From JBJMQS01 sp045802605 (lineage in GTDB: Bacteria > Planctomycetota > Planctomycetia > Gemmatales > Gemmataceae), in contig JBJMQS010000066.1 in NCBI GenBank assembly GCA_045802605.1, positions 1 to 64,000 of the forward strand: a stretch of 64,000 nucleotides of DNA, written 5' to 3'. The notes under the pieces were generated by a model that saw only the letters and a program-made list of their open reading frames with translations, had not been told where the DNA came from and made no database searches. Position numbers and translations under genes: made by a program. Positions 1-7,922 of the stretch are shown piece by piece (positions within the stretch are counted from its first letter, which is position 1; every line of letters begins with the position of its first letter).

Positions 1-344
1 CCGAGCAAGATAGTGCGTGCTTTCAACGTAACGTCATTACCATCCCCACCAACGTAACTAATGGTGAATGGCACACCGCCGAAGGTCACGACCGCTCCTT
101 CTGGCAAACCGTCGAATGTTCCAACAACTGGGTTCGCCCCATCTACTCGAATCAAAGAAAATACTTGATTGCTGAGTGGTGCAAATCCAACTGAGCCTAG
201 CAGTATCGCGCCGTCGAGATCTAGATTTCCATCGACCACAAGGCGTTCGTAGGTTACGGAAGACGAATTCCGAATTCCTGAGCCGACCTTTTGGGCCAAG
301 GAGAATGCCGTCTCGGTTGCGGTGCGCCGGCGGGATGGCTTGAC
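1..344 (-). pseudogene. C-terminal fragment of autotransporter-like repeat protein (runs off window)
   Basis: On the minus strand an open frame follows directly after the TGA at 345-347 and continues past the window edge. It encodes text such as VVGTFDGLPEGAVVTFGG and ISYVGGDGNDVTL, the hallmark of the beta-solenoid/autotransporter-like repeats seen in large planctomycete surface proteins. No start codon or ribosome binding site is visible for it; upstream lies the truncated nuclease-like gene in the same frame, separated only by the stop. It therefore looks like a 3' remnant of a large extracellular protein. Its downstream end and any remaining domains lie outside the window, so length and C-terminus are unknown. 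Confidence 0.6.
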
Positions 345-503
345 TCACCCTGAGTTAGCAGGCCCGGACCGTTTCACAGGAGAGCCGAGCCACTCGACGT
401 TCAACGCACCGATGCGTACCTGAGTTGGCTTTGCATCATCCGCGTGACCGGTCGCAAAGGCCGTAATAAGGCCGAGCGATGTTACCGCCGCAAACAATCG
501 CAT
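345..503 (-). pseudogene. truncated N-terminus of secreted endonuclease/exonuclease/phosphatase-fold protein
   Basis: An AGGAG box sits about 7 nt upstream of the ATG at 503. The 52-residue product has a signal peptide (MRLFAAVTSLGLITAFATG then HADD) followed by VRIGALNVEWLGSP, which matches the first beta strand of the endonuclease/exonuclease/phosphatase fold (consensus I-R-x-x-T-x-N-[VI]-E-W). The reading frame stops after SGPANSG, so all catalytic residues of that fold (the later Glu, Asp/His pair) are missing. The family is normally around 250-350 residues. The start signals look intact, so a short exported peptide could still be made, but enzymatic function is not expected. The following sequence in the same frame belongs to an unrelated surface-repeat protein. 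Confidence 0.6.
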
Positions 504-812
504 GATTGACTCCTGAAATCGCGACGGCATTGCCATTAGACTGGTATGCTCTCTATGAGAGAAGGCTAATCTCCTGCCACTCGGCATCGTCCTCGTTCAG
601 ATATCGATGACTTCGATTCTCCCGGCGGCACTTCGCAGAAAGCTGCTGGCGTCCCGCTTCACGTAGGCACTATTCGAACCGCGGCCCGACCGCGGCAGGC
701 GCAAATACATTGCGGACGTTTGCGTGTTGATCCGGATTTTTGCGAGTTACCCGTTAAGGCGTATATGCCGCCGATGTCCGGTGGCAGTTGCCTCTACCTC
801 AGGAGATAGACC
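504..812. other. intergenic region, divergent promoters expected
   Basis: This stretch separates the leftward nuclease remnant from the rightward secreted protein. I see no gene here. A small perfect hairpin (CCGCGG, 5-nt loop, CCGCGG) lies at 679-695. No convincing -35/-10 pair was recognised. Confidence 0.4.
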
Positions 813-1298
813 ATGCCGATCCATCGTGCGCTCGCGATCGCTGTCGTAGCCATCGCCTTCTTCGTGGGCATCGCGCCAGCGAACCCGGCGCGGGCCGAGA
901 AACTTGTGAAAGCCGAGTTCTGGAGCCACACCAACGACGACAATAAGGACAAGGACTCGGGCGTCTGGGTGAAAGTCGTGACCAATGACGAGAGCGTCGA
1001 GCTGGCGACCATTGAAAATGCGGACAATTCGGCGGGCGACGCGACGGAATACAACGACAACTCGGAGCATACCGTCAAGCTCGTGGTTAAGAGCGACGGA
1101 GCCACGATGGCGAAATGCGCGAAATTCAAGTTCAAGGTGGGAATGAGGGCGAATGGCAAGGACAAGTGGAAGTTCCGTGGCAAAGTTACACTTTACTTCG
1201 ACAATGGCCAAACACTCGTCCAAGAGGTCGGCAACACGGAATTGGAGAGCAAAGGCAGCACGTACACGGAACTCGGCTCCTGGGCGGGCGGCAAATGA
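813..1298 (+). CDS. small secreted protein of unknown function
   Basis: 161 residues, preceded by an AGGAG box about 9 nt before the ATG. Residues 1-28 form a clear signal peptide (MPIHRALAIAVVAIAFFVG, cleavage probably after PARA). The mature part is rich in Lys, Asp and Asn and reads as alternating beta strands (AEFWSHTNDDNKDKDSGVWV, HTVKLVVKSDG, KWKFRGKVTLYFDNG), compatible with a small beta-sandwich, possibly a lipid- or sugar-binding PLAT-like fold, but I do not recognise the family. No cysteine pair or catalytic motif is evident. It stands alone between remnants; a GC-rich hairpin 64 nt downstream may terminate it. Confidence 0.75.
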   Translation: MPIHRALAIAVVAIAFFVGIAPANPARAEKLVKAEFWSHTNDDNKDKDSGVWVKVVTNDESVELATIENADNSAGDATEYNDNSEHTVKLVVKSDGATMAKCAKFKFKVGMRANGKDKWKFRGKVTLYFDNGQTLVQEVGNTELESKGSTYTELGSWAGGK

Positions 1299-1361
1299 GT
1301 CCGTCGTCATTTTAGTTCGACGTTTGGGCCTAGGCGGGTGCACGGATTGCGGCCGCCTGAC

Positions 1362-1379
1362 CGCCCTCGCGGGAGGGCG
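1362..1379 (+). terminator. GC-rich hairpin after the secreted protein gene
   Basis: Perfect 7-bp stem CGCCCTC / GAGGGCG with a GCGG tetraloop, 64 nt after the stop codon at 1298. No T-run follows, so intrinsic termination is uncertain. Confidence 0.35.
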
Positions 1380-1585
1380 TAACAGGTCCCGGATTCCGCC
1401 CACGTCCCGTGCCGCGTCCGGCTAATCCGAGTCAATGGTCATGAAAGAACATCGCCCAGACGACCCGCTCCCAAGAATGTCCATATTGGTCTGCAACATG
1501 TGCCAGCTTGAATGTCCTCCATGGAACCTCTGCCGTTTTGAAGTGTCCGTCAGTCGATTGCGAGTCGGCTCTGGAGTCTTGTTCG

Positions 1586-1693
1586 TCAAGTCTTGGCGGG
1601 TCGTGTGGTCTTCAGAGTCAGGTTTCCCACAACGACAATCCCGACCGCCAGCACAAGAGCCATAGCCGATGCAATAGCCCAGCCGTATGCCAT
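1586..1693 (-). CDS. 35-residue single-pass membrane protein
   Basis: A short frame starting at the ATG complementary to 1691-1693, preceded by a GGGGAGA box 5-6 nt upstream, which is a stronger ribosome binding site than most in this window. The product is one hydrophobic helix of about 20 residues (AIASAMALVLAVGIVVVG) followed by a short basic tail (LTLKTTRPAKT). It lies 15 nt downstream of the CBS-pair gene on the same strand, so the two are probably co-transcribed. Small helical peptides of this kind often act as accessory subunits of membrane complexes, but no partner is visible here and I do not recognise a family. The start signal and operon position support it; homologues would be needed for certainty. 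Confidence 0.5.
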   Translation of the reverse strand: MAYGWAIASAMALVLAVGIVVVGNLTLKTTRPAKT

Positions 1694-1708
1694 GTGATTT
1701 CTCCCCAG

Positions 1709-2371
1709 TTAGGAATTGATTGACTCTGTTGACGCCACCGTCGATTCGTCTTCCGCGTTGCAAATGGCCGCCAAAATGTCGGTCGCGGAAACAATTCCGA
1801 TCGGCCGGTTTAGCTCATCAACGACGATCACCCGACGAACGCCGCCATCGATCATGCAGTGCGCGAGTTTTCGAATGCCATCATCTGGTCGCACGACCAC
1901 GGGATCGGCCGTCATATAGTGCCGGACTTCATCGGCGGGTAATTCTTCCATTTCAAAGACTTGCCAGTCGGCAAAGACGCAATAAGGCTGAGTGCAAATC
2001 ATCACATTCGATCCGTCCGGCATCGATTGCCTCTTTTGGACCGCGCAGCCGCCCTCGGCCCGGGTGCATGCGGTTTGTCGTTGGCCGGTCGGTGAGCGGT
2101 GGGGTCGTTGATGCGAACAGGACAGCGGACGGGCCATTGCGGCACTGACCTCGTGCCGTTCACGATTGACCAATAGATTGACAAAATCCGTCGACGAGAG
2201 CACGCCGACACAAACACCCTGGGCATCGACGACTGGTGCCCCGCTAATCCTCTCGCCGACTAGTCGTTGTGCGGCCTCGCGAAGCGACGTCTCTTCCGAG
2301 AATTGCACGATGCTAGCGGTCATCAAATCGGCTGCTGTCATGCTGAGCAGATGTTTGGTCGTTGCTGTCAT
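1709..2371 (-). CDS. CBS-domain pair protein
   Basis: 220 residues from the ATG at 2371, which has an AGGA box (AAGGACGGCAGTC then ATG); an upstream in-frame extension lacks such a signal. Two CBS motifs are visible: residues ~12-70 (MTAADLMTASIVQFSEETSL, GERISGAPVVDAQGVCVGVL, DFVNLLV) and ~150-210 (YMTADPVVVRPDDGIRKLA, GVRRVIVVDELNRPIGIVS, ATDILAAI). CBS pairs bind adenine nucleotides or S-adenosylmethionine and usually regulate a partner enzyme or transporter; stand-alone versions are common. Between the motifs lies a longer, Cys- and Arg-rich linker (~75-145) of unclear structure, with four cysteines (SCSHQ, ACTRAEGGCAV, MICTQPYC). Probably cytosolic; co-transcribed with the 35-residue membrane protein downstream. 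Confidence 0.85.
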   Translation of the reverse strand: MTATTKHLLSMTAADLMTASIVQFSEETSLREAAQRLVGERISGAPVVDAQGVCVGVLSSTDFVNLLVNRERHEVSAAMARPLSCSHQRPHRSPTGQRQTACTRAEGGCAVQKRQSMPDGSNVMICTQPYCVFADWQVFEMEELPADEVRHYMTADPVVVRPDDGIRKLAHCMIDGGVRRVIVVDELNRPIGIVSATDILAAICNAEDESTVASTESINS

Positions 2372-2563
2372 GACTGCCGTCCTTTCCAGCAAACGAGAAC
2401 TGTAGGAGGAACGATCGTACAAAAGGCAAACGGAGTGCCGATCAGCCGAATGCGTTATCAACGTGAAATCAGTCGTTTTTCCGCTTAACTGGGCAAACGA
2501 CAGACGCGCAATTGGAAAGTTATCTTTCAGTTGGAAAGGGATTAGCCAGCGCATTTGGTTACG

Positions 2564-2899
2564 ATGGCTGCTGAGATTTTGACGGAGACTGCCATGGCAC
2601 GGCCATCCGCGGATGATGACCTGGATGTATTTTTTGGTCAACTTTCATCGCGAACCGCGAAAATCGTCTTGACTCTCGCCGACATGATCCGCCAATGCGC
2701 TCCTCAGACGCAAGAGTCGGTCTAGTGGGGAGGGCTATCCTACCATCGGCCACACGTCGGGGGGCGGATCAAAGGCGCGGTCTGCCAGATCGTAGTAAAA
2801 AACAACGAAGTGCGGCTGGATTTCATTCACGGCGTCCGACTCTCGGATCCGAAGCGGGTTTTGCGAGGAACTTTGAAGTCTAAACGATTTATTCCCATG
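2564..2899 (+). pseudogene. DUF1801 (YdhG-like) pseudogene with internal amber stop
   Basis: Reading from the ATG at 2564, the frame gives DDLDVFFGQLSSRTAKIVLT and ADMIRQCAPQTQESV, then TAG at 2723-2725, then in the same frame WGGLSYHRP, QIVVKNNEVRLDFIHGVRL, DPKRVLRGTLKSKRFIP. This is the order and spacing of the small alpha/beta DUF1801 domain (about 110-130 residues), whose natural motif around the break is E-S-[LV]-x-W-G. The TAG is one base from TTG or TGG, so the gene is inactivated by one nonsense change. There is no obvious ribosome binding site. Around 2885-2960 the sequence passes into an unrelated degraded FG-GAP surface-protein gene in another frame. Confidence 0.65.
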
Positions 2900-4307
2900 T
2901 CATCCACGGCACAGGCTCGGCATCCCTCAGCGGAACGAATAATCCGATCCTTGTCGGCAGCTTCGATCAAAATGCCGGTAAGCCGATCCTGCGCGACGCA
3001 ACTGCACCGCAAGCGCCGACTCCGGTCATCGACAATGTCACGCAAACCCTCGGAGGCACAACGACCATCCGCGGTCACGTACATGGAGTGGCCAACCACC
3101 AAATCCGCATCGACCTTTATGCCAGCGATCCCGGTGCGGATAACACGCGCGACTTTCTGATTTCCACCACGGTCACGACCGACGCCAATGGCGACGCCAC
3201 ATTTGAGATGATTCCACCTTGGGGCTGGGTTGCGATCTCTCCAACGCCGCGTGACACGCACACCTATTACGTCACCGCCACTGATCTGACGGCGTGCGAG
3301 ACATCGGAAATGTCGCCCGGGGCGTCGGCCACACAAGTTGCGTCGAGTCAAAAGCTGATCGCAGTCGGCGAAGGGTCGGCGCCAGGCCAAGTCAACATCT
3401 ATGACAGCTCCGGCAACAAGATCACATCATTTACGCCCTTTGCCTGGTTCCAGGTCGGCGTACGCGTGGCCACGGGCGACGTCAACGGCGACGGTCAGGC
3501 CGATGTCATCGTCGCGGCGGGAGAAGGCGGCGGCCCGCACGTGAAGGTGTACGACGGCGCGGCCCTGACGCAGCGACAGACCCATGTGATCCGCGATTCT
3601 TCGCTTATGATGCGCACTTCGTCGGCGGTGTGAATGTGGCCGCTGGCGACGTGAATGGCGACGGTCAAGCCGATATCATCACAGGCGCAGGTCCGGGCGG
3701 GGGACCACACGTCAAAGTCTTCGACGGTGCGACAGGCCGGGAGTTAGCCTCGTATTTTGCATACTCAGCCGATTTCCGTGGTGGTGTGTCGGTCGCGGCC
3801 GGCGTCGCACCGGTTAATGAGCGATTGTCTTTGCAAATCAGAATGCCCGAAGCCGAGGTGATTACTGGTGCCGGTCCGGGCGGTGGTCCGCACGTTCGGG
3901 TCTTTAATGCACTCACCGGGGTCGAGCGGTTCGGCTTTTTCGCCTTCGATGCGTCGTTTGACGGCGGCGTAAATGTGGCATTTGGCGAACTGGCCGGTGC
4001 TTCAATCATGGGAAGTGACTCGACATCTATCGTCGTCAGTGCTGCCTCGAAGTCGTCGGAGGTTCGGATCTTCGATAACCTTGGGCGGTTGCAGTCTCGC
4101 TTCGATGCGTTCGCCAACTTCAACGGCGGCGTGAGCGCGGTTGTGGTGGATCTTCCGGGCAATGGCGCCAACGAGCTTGTTCTGGGCTCTGGACCGGGCG
4201 GCGGATCATTTATGCGCGCTCTCGACGGCAGTGATTTCCATGAGCTTCGCAGCGACGATGCCTTCGACCCGGCATTCTTGGGCGGCGTCTTTGTCTCTGG
4301 AAGCTAA
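2885..4307 (+). pseudogene. C-terminal remnant of FG-GAP/VCBS repeat surface protein, frameshifted
   Basis: The frame is open from just after a TAA at 2882-2884 and has no credible start. It encodes an adhesin-type repeat (TTTIRGHVHGVANHQIRIDL, LYASDP, TTVTTDANGDATFEM) and then FG-GAP/integrin-alpha-like repeats with the calcium loop DVNGDGQAD and the motif GPGGGPHV. Near 3597-3600 one T is missing: inserting it gives R-D-F-F-A-Y-D-A-H-F-V-G-G-V-N-V, matching the intact paralogue at 43497-45986 (R-E-F-F-A-Y-S-A-A-F-H-G-G-V-N-V). After the shift the second frame (3630-4307) finishes with GGVFVSGS and a stop, matching the natural C-terminus of the paralogue. So the 3' half of the gene is complete and the 5' half is lost. 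Confidence 0.75.
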
Positions 4308-4720
4308 AACGTGAACATCCATTGGCCGTAGTAACGACCAGGGGCGGGTCCTGTTGTGCAAGTGAATGCCGTGGCAAGTTTCTGCCTGCGTCGGTCACAT
4401 CAATTCCGGTGTGTCGCACCGAAGCGAGACTGCTTCATGCGCATTTTGATGTTTGCAGCACACCTCTTGGCAAGATTCGGAATGTCAAATTCCGAAAACC
4501 TTCGTTTTTGCAACTCTCGTCAGCAATGACCCATGTATTGAATTCTGAAACTGTCAATTGACACTTTGCGCAGGATCGATGAGTTGTTGGAAGCATGCCT
4601 GACTGAGGACGGCTAAGCGAGTAAATTGAAGTTAGTCAGCGGTTTGTCGCGGAACGTAGTCGGGGTGCTCTGCTCGGTCGTCCCCTCTCAATGTGGTCGC
4701 TGGCTGTTGGGAGTTTGGAT
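4308..4720. other. intergenic region upstream of ppc
   Basis: No gene recognised. It contains one hairpin followed by a short T-run (4476-4509, listed separately) and presumably the ppc promoter; no confident promoter boxes were seen. Confidence 0.4.
4476..4509 (+). terminator. possible intrinsic terminator
   Basis: TTCGGAAT, 5-nt loop GTCAA, ATTCCGAA forms an 8-bp stem (4476-4496), with a run of five T at 4505-4509. It sits about 170 nt beyond the FG-GAP remnant on the same strand. Confidence 0.4.
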
Positions 4721-7462
4721 ATGCCTGCGATCAGCGACGGCCTTTTGAGACGTGATGTTCGTGCTCTCGGCGACATGCTGGGTCAGGTGATTACCGAGTC
4801 CGCCGGCAGCGATTCTCTGCTGTTGGTTGAAACGATTCGAAAGCTGGCTTCACAGCGTCGCAGCGGTGATCAAGAAGCCGAAGAAGCGCTGGCTCAGAAG
4901 ATTGCCCATCTCTCCCTGCCCCAGGCGCGCGTCGTGGCGAGGGCGTTCAGCGTGTTTTTTGACTTGGCGAACCTGGCTGAGGACCGGCATCGAATCCGCG
5001 TGTTGCGGGCGAGGGTCCAGGAGTCCGCGCCAAAGCCCATCAGCGAAACGATCGCAGCAGCAATCGGCACGCTCAAGGGCCTGGACTTTACGGCCGACCA
5101 AATGCAGGCCGCGATTGATGCCATCCGAATCGAACTCGTGTTCACCGCTCATCCCAGCGAAGCCAAGCGGCGGTCCATTCGCGCAAAGTTGCGGCGGATG
5201 CGACGAGCACTGCAGGAATTGGATCGTGTGGACTTGTTGGATCGTGAGCGCGAGGGGCTGCAGAACCAGATTCGTGGAGACCTGACCGTACTTTGGCAGA
5301 CCGATTTTCTCCGTCCAGCCAAGCCGACCGTATTGGACGAAGTTGAACGTGGACTGTCGATCACGCCGAGGTTAGTCGAAGTCGTGCCCGAGGTTTACGA
5401 TTCGCTTCGTCGGGCGCTGGAAGTGAACTATCCTGATCATCCTTTTCAGATACCCCTGTTCTTGCGATTCGGCAGTTGGATGGGCGGTGATCGTGACGGC
5501 AATCCGCACGTCACCGCACCGATCTCACGGCAAACAATTTTCTGGCTTCGCGAGACTGCGCTCGAACAGCATTTGGCGATGTGCAAAAAAATGTACGATT
5601 TTCTCAGTCTCTCCACGCACGAGACCTGCGCGCAATCCGCGATCGAGCAGCGCTTGTCTGAATGCTCCGCGTCTTGGCCTAACTTAGCGACTTTTCTTGA
5701 GCCGGTGACGCCAGCGGAAGTGTTCCGCCGCTTCGTGCGCATGATTGAATGGCGTTTGACTCAATCAATGCCGACCGATGGCGATGCCGGCATTCCGAGT
5801 GGAGGTTACCGTGACGGCAACGAGTTGGTGACGGACTTGAGGTTCATGCAGGATAGCCTTTTGCCTCACAGCCGATTGCTCGCGGCAGGCGAGGTGCAGC
5901 GCTGGCTGGACCTTGCGCGCGTGTTCGGCTTGCACTTGGCCCAGTTGGACGTGCGACAGGATGCGCGGCGATATCGCGAGATCATGACGGAGATTCTAGA
6001 TTCGCTGGGAATCATCCACGGATACGGCGAGTTACCCGAAGAGCAACGGTGCGCAGTGCTGTCGCGAAGTATTCCTTGGTCCAAGCCCATCGCAAGCGCC
6101 CAGTTTTCGCCTCTGACGCAGGATGCTCTCGATTTGTTTCGCTTGCTCTGCAAAGCCGTCCACACGTTTGGTCCCGATTGCATTGGCGGGCATGTGATCA
6201 GCTTGACGCAATGTCCCAGTGACGTGCTGAACGTCCTCTGGCTCTGGCGTTGGGCTCAGGCCACAACCAAACAAGCTGCGGACGTGGAACTGCGGATCAT
6301 TCCGTTATTTGAAAAGATTGATGACCTGCGCAATGCGGCCGCAACGCTCGATGCGATTCTCAGTCACCCGCTTTATCGGGAGCACGTTCATCGGCTGGAC
6401 AATCGTCAGACGATCATGGTGGGGTACTCAGACAGTACCAAAGATGGCGGTTATTTAGCGGCGTGCTGGAGCTTGTATCGGGCGCAGAGCGAGTTGCAGG
6501 CAGTCGCCGACAAACACGGCGTCGCACTGACATTCTTTCATGGACGAGGCGGATCGCTGGGGCGCGGGGGAGGCCCGGCAGCGCGGGGCATCTTGTCTTT
6601 ACCGCCGGAATCCATCGATGGCAGCTTGCGGCTCACGGAACAAGGCGAGGTGCTGGCCGAACGATACGACGACACACTGATCGCACATCGGCATTTGGAG
6701 CAAGTCACTTGGGCGACTCTCATTGCATCGGCGCGGCAGGGTGTTGAGGTCAAACCCGAGTGGCGAGACCTCATGGAAGATTTGGCGACGCGGTCTTTCA
6801 AGGCCTACCGTGACCTCGTCGACCAGCCCGGCTTCATTCAGTTCTTTGCTGCGACAACACCGATCGACGAGATCGAAAACCTGCCCATCGGCTCCCGGCC
6901 TGCCCGGCGCCGGGGCGAGCGGACGCTTTCGGATTTGCGCGCCATTCCCTGGGTCTTTTCCTGGACACAAAACCGTTGCATGATTCCTGCGTGGTATGGA
7001 CTGGGAACTGCGCTGATGGAAATAAAGGATCGTGATCAGGGCAGTTGGAATTTGATTTGCGAAATGTATCGCGCTTGGCCGTTCATGCAAGCAACGATTG
7101 ACAATGCCGCACTAGCGCTCGCGAAGTCCGACATGTACAGCGCCCACCATTATGCGGACTTGGAAGAGGATACCGAAATCCGAGAGCGATGCTGGAATCT
7201 TATCGCCAAGGAACGAGACCGCACACGGCAAGCAGTGCTCGATCTGGTCGGTGGGAAAGATCTGCTGGCGTCCACGCCGTGGTTATTGCATTCGATTGAA
7301 GTGCGCAATCCTTATATCGACACGCTGAACTTGATCCAAGTTGATCTACTGCGTCGCCGCAGATTATTAGTCAACGCGACAGATGCCGAGCGGGAGCAGA
7401 TTGGTGACATGCTCCGCCTCACCATCCAAGGCATCGCCGCCGGCATGCGAACAACGGGTTGA
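4721..7462 (+). CDS. ppc: phosphoenolpyruvate carboxylase
   Basis: Carboxylates phosphoenolpyruvate with bicarbonate to oxaloacetate, the anaplerotic feed to the citric acid cycle; cytosolic, homotetrameric in known enzymes. I place the start at 4721 (GGGAG box 7 nt upstream; 913 residues) because residues from MPAISDGLLRRDVRALGDML then align end to end with E. coli Ppc; an in-frame ATG at 4691 lacks that box. Diagnostic motifs: FTAHPSEAKRRS with the catalytic His (~150), RFGSWMGGDRDGNPHVT (~255), GYSDSTKDGGYLA (~570), FFHGRGGSLGRGGGP (~605, mobile Arg/Gly loop) and IPWVFSWTQNR (~750). The C-terminus AAGMRTTG matches the near-invariant A-G-M-R-N-T-G tail that reaches the active/effector site. 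Length is normal and no defect is seen. Confidence 0.97.
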   Translation: MPAISDGLLRRDVRALGDMLGQVITESAGSDSLLLVETIRKLASQRRSGDQEAEEALAQKIAHLSLPQARVVARAFSVFFDLANLAEDRHRIRVLRARVQESAPKPISETIAAAIGTLKGLDFTADQMQAAIDAIRIELVFTAHPSEAKRRSIRAKLRRMRRALQELDRVDLLDREREGLQNQIRGDLTVLWQTDFLRPAKPTVLDEVERGLSITPRLVEVVPEVYDSLRRALEVNYPDHPFQIPLFLRFGSWMGGDRDGNPHVTAPISRQTIFWLRETALEQHLAMCKKMYDFLSLSTHETCAQSAIEQRLSECSASWPNLATFLEPVTPAEVFRRFVRMIEWRLTQSMPTDGDAGIPSGGYRDGNELVTDLRFMQDSLLPHSRLLAAGEVQRWLDLARVFGLHLAQLDVRQDARRYREIMTEILDSLGIIHGYGELPEEQRCAVLSRSIPWSKPIASAQFSPLTQDALDLFRLLCKAVHTFGPDCIGGHVISLTQCPSDVLNVLWLWRWAQATTKQAADVELRIIPLFEKIDDLRNAAATLDAILSHPLYREHVHRLDNRQTIMVGYSDSTKDGGYLAACWSLYRAQSELQAVADKHGVALTFFHGRGGSLGRGGGPAARGILSLPPESIDGSLRLTEQGEVLAERYDDTLIAHRHLEQVTWATLIASARQGVEVKPEWRDLMEDLATRSFKAYRDLVDQPGFIQFFAATTPIDEIENLPIGSRPARRRGERTLSDLRAIPWVFSWTQNRCMIPAWYGLGTALMEIKDRDQGSWNLICEMYRAWPFMQATIDNAALALAKSDMYSAHHYADLEEDTEIRERCWNLIAKERDRTRQAVLDLVGGKDLLASTPWLLHSIEVRNPYIDTLNLIQVDLLRRRRLLVNATDAEREQIGDMLRLTIQGIAAGMRTTG

Positions 7463-7507
7463 TATTCGGCTTGGCACGACGAATATCGTCGGCTGCTGCG
7501 GCAGCAG
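7461..7507 (+). terminator. inverted repeats after ppc
   Basis: GATATTCG / CGAATATC (7461-7468 and 7480-7487) is followed by CTGCTG-CGG-CAGCAG (7493-7507). The first arm overlaps the ppc stop codon. No T-run follows, so factor-independent termination is uncertain. Confidence 0.3.
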
Positions 7508-7922
7508 TCGCAGGGCCATTTCCCATTTGACCGGTTGCCTCGCCGGCTAGATCGCTGACACGACGTATCTTGCGAAGCGCGCATCGGTCACTCCCCTGCG
7601 CTGGCTTACCCGTTATCTGCGTCGAGGCGTCAGACTGAAGTGCGCTGGTTCACGCGATGAAGCCGCGAGAGATGCGCGCATTAGCGAAAGTGCTTTGTTT
7701 GCTTGGAGCCGGATAAATTCAAAATGTCGCACGAGTGAATGACCTTGGTTCCCGTCAAGTAGACGCGCTTCCGAGTCAGAATTTCTACGGCTCCTTCCAG
7801 ATCACTATCGGCTCAGGCGAGGAGTAGTCCGGTTGTAACGCGTGTGGAAAATGATTCGAGCATCAATCAAGCCCTGAATTCGGGTCATTTTGAGGTACGA
7901 TGTTGCTTACACAGCACTCCAA
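7508..7922. other. intergenic region
   Basis: I see no gene, RNA or clear repeat in this stretch between ppc and the BNR-repeat gene. Confidence 0.35.

Noticed and set aside
1422..1763. 113-codon minus-strand frame overlapping the CBS gene and the small membrane gene
   Set aside because: It is out of frame with the well-signalled 35-residue protein and has low-complexity Arg/Gly text.
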